Shown: one piece after another, positions 9,272 to 17,072 of the stretch | Layout of the letters: each line of letters opens with the position of its first letter | Numbering within the stretch: position 1 is the stretch's first letter | Assembly: GCA_002342295.1 (NCBI GenBank) | Contig: DDPR01000016.1 | Coordinates: 6,827-28,973, forward strand | Direction: 5' to 3' | Source: Burkholderiales bacterium UBA2463 | Lineage (GTDB): Bacteria; Pseudomonadota; Gammaproteobacteria; Burkholderiales; Burkholderiaceae_A | Length of the DNA stretch: 22,147 bases | Notes under the pieces: generated by a model | Seen by the model: only the letters and a program-made list of their open reading frames with translations | What the model was told of the DNA's origin: nothing | The model's database searches: none | Program-made: the position numbers and the translations under genes

Positions 9272-10390
9272 GTGCGAATCGGCATTCCAAAAGAGACGTT
9301 TCCTGGAGAAACTCGGGTGGCAGCCACTCCTGAGACGGTAAAGAAGCTTGTAGGCCAGGGGCACTCCGTCATCGTCGAGCAGTCTGCGGGCGAAAAAGCC
9401 CACTTCCTTGATGCGGCTTACCTCGCCGCGGGTGCCGAACTCGGCGATGCGAAAGACGCCCTTGGCTGCAACCTCGTGCTGAAGGTTCGTCCCCCTCTTC
9501 AAGCCGAGCTGGCTCACTTTAAACAAGGGGCGGTACTGGTTGGCATGCTCAACCCCTTTGATCGGGCAGGCCTAGGAGCGATTGCCTCTGCTGGCCTCAC
9601 TGCATTTGCGCTTGAGGCAGCGCCCAGAACTACCCGCGCCCAGTCACTTGACGTGCTCTCCTCCCAGGCGAATCTAGCCGGTTACAAGGCCGTATTGCTC
9701 GCAGCAGAGGCCTATCCACGCATGTTCCCCATGATGATGACTGCGGCTGGAACCGTGAAGGCCGCACGAGTCGTCATTCTCGGCGCGGGGGTGGCGGGAC
9801 TTCAGGCGATTGCAACGGCCAAGCGTCTGGGCTCCGTGGTGGAGGCGTCCGATGTGCGGCCTGCCGTCAAAGAGCAGATCGAATCTCTGGGTGCCAAATT
9901 TATTGACGTACCTTTTGAGACCGACGAGGAGCGCGAGATCGCTCAAGGCACGGGCGGCTACGCGCGACCCATGCCCGAGGCGTGGATGAAGAGGCAGGCT
10001 GCCGAGGTTGCCAAGCGAGTCGCTCAGGCCGACATCGTGATTTCTACCGCGCTCATTCCCGGCCGCAAAGCCCCCACCCTCATCACCGAAGAGATGGTGG
10101 CCAGCATGAAGCCAGGCTCTGTGATTGTGGATATGGCTGTCGAGCAGGGAGGCAACTGCCCCCTCTCGAAGCCTGGGCAGACCGTCATCACTACCAACCA
10201 GGTCAAAATCTTGGGGGAGGGGAATCTTGCCGCCCTGCTGCCAACGGACGCCTCTGCGCTTTACGCCCGCAACCTGCTGGACTTTCTTAAGCTCATCCTG
10301 ACCAAGGAGGGAGAACTCCACATTCCCATGGATGACGACATCGTTGCAGCCACCCTGGTCGCCCGAGACGGCGTCGTCACCCGCGCCTAG
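9272..10390 (+). CDS. pntAA: NAD(P) transhydrogenase alpha subunit 1 (NAD(H)-binding domain I)
   Basis: This is the soluble NAD(H)-binding component (domain I) of the proton-translocating transhydrogenase, which drives hydride transfer from NADH to NADP+ with the proton gradient. The 372-residue product has the alanine dehydrogenase/PNT fold: RIGIPKETFPGETRVAATPE at the start, SLDVLSSQANLAGYKAV in the middle, and the Rossmann motif VVILGAGVAGLQAIATAKRLG (about 168-188) followed by ASDVRPAVKEQIESLGAKF. It ends without membrane segments, so this is the three-subunit form (as in Rhodospirillum rubrum and many betaproteobacteria), where the membrane part of the alpha chain is a separate gene. pntAB follows after 25 bp. 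Confidence 0.95.
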   Translation: MRIGIPKETFPGETRVAATPETVKKLVGQGHSVIVEQSAGEKAHFLDAAYLAAGAELGDAKDALGCNLVLKVRPPLQAELAHFKQGAVLVGMLNPFDRAGLGAIASAGLTAFALEAAPRTTRAQSLDVLSSQANLAGYKAVLLAAEAYPRMFPMMMTAAGTVKAARVVILGAGVAGLQAIATAKRLGSVVEASDVRPAVKEQIESLGAKFIDVPFETDEEREIAQGTGGYARPMPEAWMKRQAAEVAKRVAQADIVISTALIPGRKAPTLITEEMVASMKPGSVIVDMAVEQGGNCPLSKPGQTVITTNQVKILGEGNLAALLPTDASALYARNLLDFLKLILTKEGELHIPMDDDIVAATLVARDGVVTRA

Positions 10391-10415
10391 GCGCGTCCAA
10401 GCGGAGAGAACTCAG

Positions 10416-10700
10416 ATGGAAAACCTCATCATCTTCGTGCTCGCAATCTATGTGGGCTATCACGTGGTCTGGAACGTCACTCCCGCGCTCCACACCCCGC
10501 TCATGGCTGTGACCAATGCCATCTCGGCCATTGTGATTGTGGGCGCTATGCTCGCTGCAGCGCTCACCGAGACCACCCTCGGGATGACGATGGGGACCCT
10601 TGCGGTCGCACTTGCGGCCGTAAATATCTTTGGTGGCTTCTTGGTCACCCGTCGCATGCTCGAGATGTTCAAGAAGAAAGACAAGGGGGCTGGGCAATGA
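10416..10700 (+). CDS. pntAB: NAD(P) transhydrogenase alpha subunit 2 (membrane part)
   Basis: This 94-residue protein is the short membrane subunit of the transhydrogenase. It carries three hydrophobic helices (IIFVLAIYVGYHVVWNV, AISAIVIVGAMLAAAL, MGTLAVALAAVNIFGGFLV) and the family pattern V-TPALHTPLMAVTNAIS just after the first helix. It ends in a basic tail (RRMLEMFKKKDKG). The ATG at 10416 follows a GGAG site. The frame is open somewhat upstream into the end of pntAA, but the internal ATG gives the normal family start. Its TGA overlaps the pntB ATG (ATGA), so the two are translationally coupled. Confidence 0.95.
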   Translation: MENLIIFVLAIYVGYHVVWNVTPALHTPLMAVTNAISAIVIVGAMLAAALTETTLGMTMGTLAVALAAVNIFGGFLVTRRMLEMFKKKDKGAGQ

Positions 10701-12142
10701 CGCTCTCCATGAATACCGTTGCCCTGCTCTACCTGGTTGCGTCTGTCTGCTTCATTCAGGCACTCAAGGGCCTCTCCCATCCCAAAACCTCGATGAGAGG
10801 CAACCTCTTTGGCATGGTCGGGATGGGTATTGCGGCACTCACCACGCTTGGGCTGATCGGAACCATGGCGCAAGGCATGGCTGAGGCCAATCTCTCCAAG
10901 GGCCTGGGTCTTGTCTTGGCTGGGCTGGTTGTTGGTGGGGGCCTTGGAGCCCTCATGGCCAAGCGAGTTGAGATGACCAAGATGCCAGAACTCGTTGCCT
11001 TCATGCACTCGATGATTGGCCTCTCGGCGGTCTTTATTGCCGTCGCTGCGGTGGCCGAACCCCATGCACTCAACATCGCAGCAAAGGGCGCTCCCATTCC
11101 GGTGGGCAATCGACTTGAGCTCTTCTTGGGCGCTGCTATTGGAGCGATCACCTTCAGCGGCTCGGTCATCGCCTTTGGCAAGCTCTCAGGAAAGTACAAG
11201 TTCCGACTCTTTCAGGGTGCGCCCGTCACCTTCTCCGGCCAGCACCTGCTAAACCTTTTGCTTGGACTTGCGACCATTGGGCTCGGCCTTATCTTTATGT
11301 TCACCCAAAGCTGGGAGGCCTTCCTCGCCATGCTGGCGCTGGCTTTCGTGTTGGGTGTTCTCATCATCATTCCCATTGGTGGCGCCGACATGCCTGTGGT
11401 GGTGAGCATGCTCAATAGCTACTCGGGCTGGGCCGCAGCGGGGATTGGCTTTTCACTGGGTAACTCCATGCTCATTATTGCGGGCTCTCTTGTGGGGTCC
11501 TCCGGAGCCATCCTGAGTTACATCATGTGTAAGGCCATGAACCGTAGTTTTGTGAGCGTGATTCTGGGGGGCTTTGGCGCGGAAGCCGGTACAGCTGCAG
11601 CCGGATCGGCAGAGGCAAGACCCGTAAAAAGCGGATCGCCGGATGATGCCGCCTTCGTGCTCTCACATGCGGACTCGGTCATCATCGTCCCCGGCTATGG
11701 GCTGGCGGTAGCGCGGGCTCAGCATGCCGTGATGGAGCTGGCCGAAAAGCTCACTGCCAAGGGCGTGTCGGTGAAGTACGCCATCCACCCCGTGGCTGGC
11801 CGCATGCCGGGTCACATGAACGTGTTGCTTGCAGAGGCCGAAGTTCCCTACGAGCAGGTCTTCGAGATGGAAGACATCAACCCGGAGTTTGGTCAGACCG
11901 ATGTGGTGCTCATCCTCGGGGCAAATGATGTGGTGAACCCCGCTGCGCGAACCCCAGGCAGCCCCATCTTTGGTATGCCCATTCTGGAGGCTTATAAGGC
12001 CGGCACCGTGATCGTGAATAAGCGCAGCATGGCCTCGGGCTACGCGGGCCTGGATAACGACCTCTTCTATATGGACAAGACCATGATGGTCTTTGGGGAC
12101 GCCAAGAAGGTGGTCGAGGAGTTGGTCAGGGCTGTTGAGTGA
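10697..12142 (+). CDS. pntB: NAD(P) transhydrogenase beta subunit
   Basis: PntB holds most of the proton channel and the NADP(H)-binding domain III. The 481-residue product has an N-terminal bundle of hydrophobic helices up to about residue 285, including the conserved HSMIGLSAVFIA, FSGSVIAFGKLSGK and IPIGGADMPVVVSMLNSYSGWAAAGIGF. A linker (about 290-320) leads to the NADP domain with the VIIVPGYGLAVARAQ fingerprint, HPVAGRMPGHMNVLLAEA and LILGANDVVNPAA, ending in VNKRSMASGYAG. It shares ATGA with pntAB. Its last 17 bp overlap the convergent GT9 gene, and no terminator hairpin is visible between them. Confidence 0.96.
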   Translation: MTLSMNTVALLYLVASVCFIQALKGLSHPKTSMRGNLFGMVGMGIAALTTLGLIGTMAQGMAEANLSKGLGLVLAGLVVGGGLGALMAKRVEMTKMPELVAFMHSMIGLSAVFIAVAAVAEPHALNIAAKGAPIPVGNRLELFLGAAIGAITFSGSVIAFGKLSGKYKFRLFQGAPVTFSGQHLLNLLLGLATIGLGLIFMFTQSWEAFLAMLALAFVLGVLIIIPIGGADMPVVVSMLNSYSGWAAAGIGFSLGNSMLIIAGSLVGSSGAILSYIMCKAMNRSFVSVILGGFGAEAGTAAAGSAEARPVKSGSPDDAAFVLSHADSVIIVPGYGLAVARAQHAVMELAEKLTAKGVSVKYAIHPVAGRMPGHMNVLLAEAEVPYEQVFEMEDINPEFGQTDVVLILGANDVVNPAARTPGSPIFGMPILEAYKAGTVIVNKRSMASGYAGLDNDLFYMDKTMMVFGDAKKVVEELVRAVE

Positions 12143-13229
12143 GCCTCAGGAGCTTATCTACACCGTCCTGAAACTCGTCTTGAGAGTAGCCGCTTAAAGA
12201 CTTCGCATCTCGGGAGAAGATGACCCGAGTCCAAGCCCTAGACAGGGGTTGCCACTGCTCGAAGAGGCTCTGCTCATTCGCGTAGACGGCAAAGAATGGG
12301 AGGCCCACAGCGCAAGCAAAATGCACAAGACTGGTGTCAGGCGTGACTAGGCCCTTCGCGCAAGTCAGCGCTGCTGCCGCGTCCATCACGCTCTGGGTTG
12401 GCCTCCAGACGAGAACTCGCCCCGAGCTGTTCAGCCTTGAGGCCAGCCGCAGTGCAGCCGCATGGGTCTGCTCGGTTGTGAGCCAGACTACACCGTTGTC
12501 GGAGTTCGCCAGAAGGATTCTCTCAACCGCCCAGAGAGCGTCCTCGTCTCGCAGAGACATGCTTGATCGGCTTCCGGTCTGATTAAAGGCGTAGACCCTT
12601 TTGGCCTGAATCGGTCTCAACGCTTCGGTGGCGCAGGCCAGCCGGCTCGGGGAGACCTTGATGACATACCCCGCCTCCCGAGGAACTTCGGGGCAACCGA
12701 GGCCCTCAGCAAGATCGAGATACACCTTTGAGAGCGGTCTTGCCATGCCCAAAGGGTGGGGCTTAGCCATCACCGAGAAGAGTCCCAATTGAGAACCCAA
12801 AACCCCGTATCGGCCCTCCTTGAAAACGCTGGCGGCAAAACGGGGTTGAAGAATCCTGACGAATAACAGATCTCGCCAGATCACGCTATGGTTGAGGTCA
12901 ATGACCAAATCAATACGACCCCGAAGCCCCAGAAGTTGCCTGACCCGAAAAAGGCCGGAAGCGAGTACAACTGCCCGCACCCGCGACATCTCCTCAAGGA
13001 CATCCGCATTTGCAGGGCTACAGAGCACCTCAATGGTCGCAGCGGGAAAACCCCTCTCAAGCTGGGCGAGAAAAGGGGTGGTGACGACCATGTCACCGAT
13101 TCGATCGAAGCGAAAAACCAAAATCCGGTCGACTTGGTTAGGGTTCCACCGCGCAGCACGCTTCTTGCCTGCAAGGAGCACAAGGCCGTAGGCTTTAAGC
13201 TTTCGAATAAATCGCTTTTTAAGAGACAA
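12126..13229 (-). CDS. GT9-family (heptosyltransferase-like) glycosyltransferase
   Basis: This 367-residue protein is a GT-B fold glycosyltransferase of family 9, the family of the ADP-heptose:LPS heptosyltransferases. Near the N-terminus it has VDRILVFRFDRIGDMVVTTPFLAQL, the nucleotide-sugar family start with RxDRIGD. Near the C-terminus it has CAKGLVTPDTSLVHFACAVGLPFFAVYA, the donor-binding segment where the PDTSLVH aspartate and histidine are typical. The start is taken as the TTG at 13229, because AAGGAG lies 6 bases before it and the resulting basic N-terminal helix (SLKKRFIRKLKAYGLVLL) looks real. The frame is open 55 codons further, but that part is antisense to the neighbouring gene. 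The exact sugar and acceptor are unknown; LPS core is the usual target. Confidence 0.85.
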   Translation of the reverse strand: MSLKKRFIRKLKAYGLVLLAGKKRAARWNPNQVDRILVFRFDRIGDMVVTTPFLAQLERGFPAATIEVLCSPANADVLEEMSRVRAVVLASGLFRVRQLLGLRGRIDLVIDLNHSVIWRDLLFVRILQPRFAASVFKEGRYGVLGSQLGLFSVMAKPHPLGMARPLSKVYLDLAEGLGCPEVPREAGYVIKVSPSRLACATEALRPIQAKRVYAFNQTGSRSSMSLRDEDALWAVERILLANSDNGVVWLTTEQTHAAALRLASRLNSSGRVLVWRPTQSVMDAAAALTCAKGLVTPDTSLVHFACAVGLPFFAVYANEQSLFEQWQPLSRAWTRVIFSRDAKSLSGYSQDEFQDGVDKLLRLTQQP

Positions 13230-13235
13230 GCCTTG

Positions 13236-13241
13236 CTCCTT
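13236..13241 (-). promoter_or_regulatory. Ribosome site (AAGGAG) deciding the TTG start at 13229
   Basis: On the minus strand AAGGAG is followed by six bases and then TTG. No ATG or GTG nearer to the conserved domain has a comparable site; a GTG at about 13265 lacks one. The site lies inside the 18 bp that separate the two divergent GT9 start codons as annotated here. Confidence 0.6.
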
Positions 13242-13247
13242 CAGCTC

Positions 13248-14333
13248 ATGCGACCAAGTTGGCACATTGATGCGCTTGGCGACACACCCTCCGATCAAAC
13301 CAGATTCCTCTCCGACTGGGCATCCCATCCCCGCTGGTTCCTGAAGTTCGTCAAGCGCCTCGTCATCATGCGCCTGTTGGGCCAGAGGGGGCACCTTCGA
13401 AACCGAATTACCGAGGACGATCGAAAGATATTGTGGATCAATCTGACGGCGCCGAGCCTTGGAGACGCTCTGATGGACACATCCGGTCGAGTGCTCCTAA
13501 AGGGCAGAGAAGTGCACCTTCTCACACACCCAAAGAATGCGGAGTTATTCGCGGGAGACGAGATCTTCTCGAGGGTGTTCACGCGCCCTGAGGAGGCCAG
13601 AGAGGAGCACCAGAGGCATCGCTATGATCTCGTCTTGGTCGACTCTTTCAGCCCACGATCTCTCCGCCCCAAGATTCTAGTCGACAGGGCTTTGCCCTTT
13701 GTGGGGCTCTACGGATTTCTGAATGGGTTTGAGATTCACAGAACTTTTTTTAGCTTTGGACGACTTGCGAAACTACTCAGCCTCCCGGGGTCAGAGGTTA
13801 GCCGAGCGCGCCTCACCATTAGCCTCGGCCAAAGCCAATTAAACGCTCCCCCAAAGGTACAGGAGAACTCAATAGCAGTTGGAATTGGGGGTGAATGGAG
13901 CTTTAGAACCTATACGAGATGGCGGGAGGTCATCGAACTTCTTCCCCCTGAGTGGCCTTTGGTGATGCTCGGTTCATCGAATGGCAGGGAACTCGCCGAG
14001 CAGATCGAGGAGCGCATTGGGCGCGAAAATCTTCAGAACCTCGTGGGCCACACCTCTTTGGAAGAAACCTGCTGGGTTCTAAGACGATGCCAAATTTACA
14101 TTGGGGCGGATGGGGGCCTATGGCATCTTGCATCGGCTTGTGGCGTTCCGTCCGTGGTACTCATAGCCGACTGTGGATTGTTCGATGCAACGGGCATTCG
14201 AGTAGGCAGAGACACTCTAAACCCTCACTCGGAGGTGCTTCACGCCGAGGGGGGAGTTGATGAAGTTCCGCCTCAGCGAGTAGTGAAAGCTGCTGAGAGG
14301 TTGCTACTTAAAAAGCGGGAAACTTCTGCCTAA
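13248..14333 (+). CDS. Second GT9-family glycosyltransferase, divergent from the first
   Basis: From the ATG at 13248 the product has 361 residues. The region RKILWINLTAPSLGDALMDTSGRVLL is the GT9 N-terminal strand and GD turn, KGREVHLLTHPKN the next strand, and CQIYIGADGGLWHLASACGVPSVVLI the C-terminal donor-binding motif. Compared with the usual heptosyltransferase pattern the motif reads ADGGLWH rather than (N/P)DTG(L/M)xH, and the N-terminus has INLTAPSLGD in place of RxxxIGD, so it is a divergent member. The start is uncertain: 13248 has no ribosome site, a later ATG at 13368 also lacks one, but codon use and residues such as HPRWFLKFVKRLVI before 13368 look genuine. Its last 26 bp overlap the convergent decarboxylase gene. 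The sugar it transfers is not known. Confidence 0.8.
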   Translation: MRPSWHIDALGDTPSDQTRFLSDWASHPRWFLKFVKRLVIMRLLGQRGHLRNRITEDDRKILWINLTAPSLGDALMDTSGRVLLKGREVHLLTHPKNAELFAGDEIFSRVFTRPEEAREEHQRHRYDLVLVDSFSPRSLRPKILVDRALPFVGLYGFLNGFEIHRTFFSFGRLAKLLSLPGSEVSRARLTISLGQSQLNAPPKVQENSIAVGIGGEWSFRTYTRWREVIELLPPEWPLVMLGSSNGRELAEQIEERIGRENLQNLVGHTSLEETCWVLRRCQIYIGADGGLWHLASACGVPSVVLIADCGLFDATGIRVGRDTLNPHSEVLHAEGGVDEVPPQRVVKAAERLLLKKRETSA

Positions 14334-15249
14334 AGAAGGCAACAGTCTGTCTCAGACCATCCTCCACAGAAACCTTTGGCTCCCACCCCAGCCTAGTTCT
14401 TGCAAGGGTGATATCTGGCTGCCTCTGCTTGGGGTCATCCGGAGGGAGAGGTTTAAACACCAATTTCGATGATCCGCCTACGATTGCCAAAACCCTCTCA
14501 GCGAGTTCCAGCATAGTCAGCTCGGTGGGGTTGCCAATGTTTACTGGGCCCGTGAAATCCCCCGGAGAACCCATCATGCGTTGCATCACCTCGATGAGAT
14601 CATCCACGTAGCAAAAGCTTCTGGTTTGCTGACCATCGCCATAGATGGTGATGTCCTCTCCTCGAAGGGCCTGAACGATAAAGTTACTCACCACGCGACC
14701 ATCGTTCGGATGCATGCGAGGGCCGTAGGTATTGAAAATTCGGACGACCTTTATCTGCAGCTGATGCTGCCGCCAGTAGTCAAAAAAGAGGGTCTCAGCA
14801 CATCGTTTTCCCTCGTCGTAACAAGAACGAACGCCAATCGGGTTCACCTTGCCCCAGTAACTCTCGGGCTGAGGGTGGACCTCGGGGTCTCCATAAACTT
14901 CGCTCGTCGAGGCCTGAAGAATTCGGGCTCTGGTTCGCTTGGCCAAGCCCAGCATATTGATTGCGCCATGCACACTCGTCTTTGTTGTCTGCACCGGATC
15001 ATGTTGGTAATGAACTGGGCTCGCTGGGCAGGCGAGGTTGTAGATTTGATCCACTTCCACATAAAGCGGGAAGGTGACATCGTGTCGAATCAGTTCGAAG
15101 TTGGGTCGCCCCAGAAGGTGGGCAACATTAGCCTTACTGCCCGTGAAAAAGTTGTCCACGCAGAGCACTTCGTGACCCGCCTCAACCAGCTGGTCGCAGA
15201 GGTGCGACCCCAGAAAGCCAGCCCCACCGGTAACCAAAACCTTCGCCAC
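14308..15249 (-). CDS. UDP-glucuronate decarboxylase (UDP-xylose synthase)
   Basis: This extended short-chain dehydrogenase oxidises and decarboxylates UDP-glucuronate to UDP-xylose (or the 4-keto intermediate) for surface polysaccharides. The 313-residue protein has the NAD motif VLVTGGAGFLGSHL (residues 4-17), DNFFTG, the family-specific NLACPASPVHYQHDPVQT, LQASTSEVYGDP with S116, the catalytic YDEGK (Y144, K148), NTYGPRMHPNDGRVVSNF and GDGQQTRSFCYVDDL. These last blocks match UXS rather than dTDP-glucose dehydratase or UDP-galactose epimerase. The start is a GTG at 15249, just 3 bp after the erpA stop, with no clear ribosome site, which suggests translational coupling to erpA. No UDP-glucose dehydrogenase, the source of its substrate, is present in the window. 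Confidence 0.92.
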   Translation of the reverse strand: MAKVLVTGGAGFLGSHLCDQLVEAGHEVLCVDNFFTGSKANVAHLLGRPNFELIRHDVTFPLYVEVDQIYNLACPASPVHYQHDPVQTTKTSVHGAINMLGLAKRTRARILQASTSEVYGDPEVHPQPESYWGKVNPIGVRSCYDEGKRCAETLFFDYWRQHQLQIKVVRIFNTYGPRMHPNDGRVVSNFIVQALRGEDITIYGDGQQTRSFCYVDDLIEVMQRMMGSPGDFTGPVNIGNPTELTMLELAERVLAIVGGSSKLVFKPLPPDDPKQRQPDITLARTRLGWEPKVSVEDGLRQTVAFFRQKFPAF

Positions 15250-15252
15250 AAC

Positions 15253-15633
15253 TTAGACCGAGAAGCTCGATCCGCACCCGCAGGTTGTCGTAGCGTTGGG
15301 GTTCTTGATGACGAACTGAGCACCTTCAAGATCATCCTTGTAGTCAATCTCTGCGCCGACGAGATACTGGTAGCTCATAGCGTCAATAAGGAGGGTGACG
15401 CCATCCTTCTCCATCGTGGTGTCATCTTCGTTCACAGCTTCATCGAAAGTGAATCCATACTGAAAACCCGAGCAACCACCGCCCTGAACGAAAACTCTAA
15501 GCTTAAGGTCCGAGTTGCCCTCCTCCTCTATGAGACTCTTTACTTTCGCGGCAGCAGACTCCGTAAAAACAATTGGGGCGGGCATTGAAAACGCCTCTGG
15601 GGCGAGATTCTCCGATTTCACTGGCGCGTTCAT
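15253..15633 (-). CDS. erpA: Iron-sulfur cluster insertion protein ErpA
   Basis: ErpA is an A-type carrier that hands Fe-S clusters to target proteins, known in E. coli for the isoprenoid enzymes IspG/IspH. From the ATG at 15633 it has 126 residues. The three cluster-binding cysteines are C54 in GGGCSGFQYGF, and C118 and C120 in TTTCGCGSSFSV at the C-terminus. The frame is open 32 codons further upstream without homologous look; the chosen ATG has an AAGGA site about 8 bases before it. A weak minus-strand pair TTGCGT/GACAAT with 17-bp spacing lies in the 84-bp gap toward argC. The UDP-xylose synthase gene follows after 3 bp. Confidence 0.95.
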   Translation of the reverse strand: MNAPVKSENLAPEAFSMPAPIVFTESAAAKVKSLIEEEGNSDLKLRVFVQGGGCSGFQYGFTFDEAVNEDDTTMEKDGVTLLIDAMSYQYLVGAEIDYKDDLEGAQFVIKNPNATTTCGCGSSFSV

Positions 15634-15683
15634 GAGGGATTCCTTAATTAGGAGCTTGGATAGTTTCGATTGTCCGCCCTGTC

Positions 15684-15710
15684 TTGAGATGACGCAACTG
15701 CCGATATCAT
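15684..15710 (+). promoter_or_regulatory. Candidate argC promoter giving a leaderless mRNA
   Basis: TTGAGA (15684-15689) and TATCAT (15705-15710) are separated by 15 bp, shorter than ideal. A start 7 bases after the -10 would fall on the argC ATG at 15718. No ribosome site precedes that ATG, which is consistent with a leaderless message but does not prove it. Confidence 0.35.
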
Positions 15711-15717
15711 TGGGTCT

Positions 15718-16668
15718 ATGTCTCGGCATCTAGTTTTCGTTGACGGTCAGGAGGGCACAACTGGTTTGCGCATTCACGAGATGCTCGCCCTTCGCTCTGA
15801 CATCGAGGTCCTTCGGATCGATGCGGAGAAGCGCAAAGACCCTTCGGAGCGGACGAGATTACTCAACGAAGCTGACGTGGCTTTTTTGTGCCTTCCAGAT
15901 GCGGCCTCGCGGGAGGCGGCGACGATGGTGGTCAACCCGAAGACTTGCCTTATTGATGCGAGCACGGCATTCAGAACCCACCCTGACTGGGTCTATGGGC
16001 TTCCAGAACTTTCAAGCGGCCAGCGTGTAGCCATAAAGGGTGCCAAGAGAGTTTCGAATCCAGGCTGCCATGCAACAGCCTTTATTCTGCTGGTTCGTCC
16101 CCTCGTGGAGGCTGGGCTCATTCCCCTTGACCTTACCCTTAGCGCTACCTCACTCACTGGCTACTCTGGCGGGGGGCGCTCAATGATTGAAGAGTACGAG
16201 TCGAGCAAAAACCCAGAATTGTTGGCGCCGCGGCCCTACGCCCTAACCCTAACTCACAAACACTTGCCAGAAATGGTGAGGCATAGCGGGCTGAATTCAC
16301 CGCCAATCTTTATGCCCATCGTTGGGCCTTTTTACAGAGGGCTCACGGTAACTGTGTCTTTGAGCCTTAGGGCTCTGGCCAAGAAAGCAACGGCAGAGTC
16401 TTTGTGGGCAACGTTCTCTGAGCGCTACACGGAAGAGGTGTTCGTTAGGGTGCGCCCCATAAATGACCCGGGGACCCTCTCAAACGGCTTCTTCAACACC
16501 CAGCGATGCAACGATTCCAACCGGGCTGAACTCTTCGTTTTTGCGCAGGGCTCTCAAGTACTACTAATGGCCTGCATCGACAACCTGGGCAAGGGGGCGA
16601 GCGGCGCAGCCATCCAAAACATGAATGTCGTTTTGGGCTGCGCAGAAAGCTCTGGCTTAACGCTTTGA
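15718..16668 (+). CDS. argC: N-acetyl-gamma-glutamyl-phosphate reductase ArgC (short type)
   Basis: ArgC reduces N-acetylglutamyl phosphate to the semialdehyde with NADPH, the third step of arginine synthesis. The 316-residue product is the short (type 2) form. The N-terminal NADP loop reads DGQEGTTGLRIHE in place of the GASGYTG of the long type. Other visible blocks are VAFLCLPDAAS, DASTAFR, VYGLPEL, the catalytic cysteine C117 in SNPGCHATAF, TGYSGGGRSMI, LTHKHLPEM and the C-terminal DNLGKGASGAAIQNMN. It diverges from erpA (84 bp) and converges on rpsI, overlapping it by 12 bp. Confidence 0.95.
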   Translation: MSRHLVFVDGQEGTTGLRIHEMLALRSDIEVLRIDAEKRKDPSERTRLLNEADVAFLCLPDAASREAATMVVNPKTCLIDASTAFRTHPDWVYGLPELSSGQRVAIKGAKRVSNPGCHATAFILLVRPLVEAGLIPLDLTLSATSLTGYSGGGRSMIEEYESSKNPELLAPRPYALTLTHKHLPEMVRHSGLNSPPIFMPIVGPFYRGLTVTVSLSLRALAKKATAESLWATFSERYTEEVFVRVRPINDPGTLSNGFFNTQRCNDSNRAELFVFAQGSQVLLMACIDNLGKGASGAAIQNMNVVLGCAESSGLTL

Positions 16669-17049
16669 GAACTGCTTGCGCTTGCGAGCCTTGTGTAGGC
16701 CCACCTTTTTGCGCTCCACCTCTCGGGCGTCTCGGGTGACCAATCCCGCTTTGGAGAGGATTGGCTTTAGAGTCTCATCGTAGTCAATGAGTGCACGGGT
16801 GAGTCCGTGGCGGACTGCGCCGGCCTGGCCCGTCTCGCCACCCCCATGCACGTTTACCATGATGTCAAAGGATGCGAGGTTATTTGTGAGGTCTAGAGGC
16901 TGACGGACGACCATTCGGCCAGTCTCGCGTGCAAAGTATTCATCAAGCGGCTTGCCGTTAACAAGGAATCTGCCTGAACCGCTCTTGATAAAAACGCGAG
17001 CGACTGAGCTCTTCCGTCGACCCGTTCCGTAGTTGTAGTCACCGACCAT
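16657..17049 (-). CDS. rpsI: 30S ribosomal protein S9
   Basis: S9 is a small-subunit protein whose C-terminal tail reaches the P-site tRNA. The 130-residue product shows NYGTGRRKSSVARVF at the start, NGKPLDEYF, HGGGETGQAGAVRHGLTRAL in the middle, and the universal tail VGLHKARKRKQFSKR. The sequence is very like betaproteobacterial S9. The ATG at 17049 follows an AAAGGAAC site. It lies 23 bp after rplM in the usual L13-S9 operon; its 3' end overlaps argC. Confidence 0.98.
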   Translation of the reverse strand: MVGDYNYGTGRRKSSVARVFIKSGSGRFLVNGKPLDEYFARETGRMVVRQPLDLTNNLASFDIMVNVHGGGETGQAGAVRHGLTRALIDYDETLKPILSKAGLVTRDAREVERKKVGLHKARKRKQFSKR

Positions 17050-17072
17050 TTAAAAGTTCCTTTCGCGTCGGG

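Noticed and set aside
9224..9526. 101-codon upstream extension of mnmA
   Set aside because: It lies opposite the start of pntAA and its upstream region, and the internal ATG gives the exact MnmA N-terminus.
9674..10321. 215-codon minus-strand frame inside pntAA
   Set aside because: Fully antisense to the NAD-binding domain of pntAA, with low-complexity His/Gly/Arg-rich composition typical of shadows.
10460..11065. 201-codon minus-strand frame across pntAB and pntB
   Set aside because: Antisense to two overlapping, well-identified genes; composition typical of antisense frames to membrane proteins.
12888..13247. 120-codon upstream extension of the plus-strand GT9 gene
   Set aside because: It is antisense to the N-terminal domain of the minus-strand GT9 protein, which has clear family motifs there.
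13230..13394. 55-codon upstream extension of the minus-strand GT9 gene
   Set aside because: It is mostly antisense to the other GT9 gene, while a TTG with a well-placed AAGGAG gives a normal N-terminus.
14581..15588. Open frame of 335 codons on the plus strand across the UDP-xylose synthase and erpA genes
   Set aside because: It is antisense to two well-recognised genes along its whole length, has no recognisable motif, and its residues follow from the codon pattern of the real genes.
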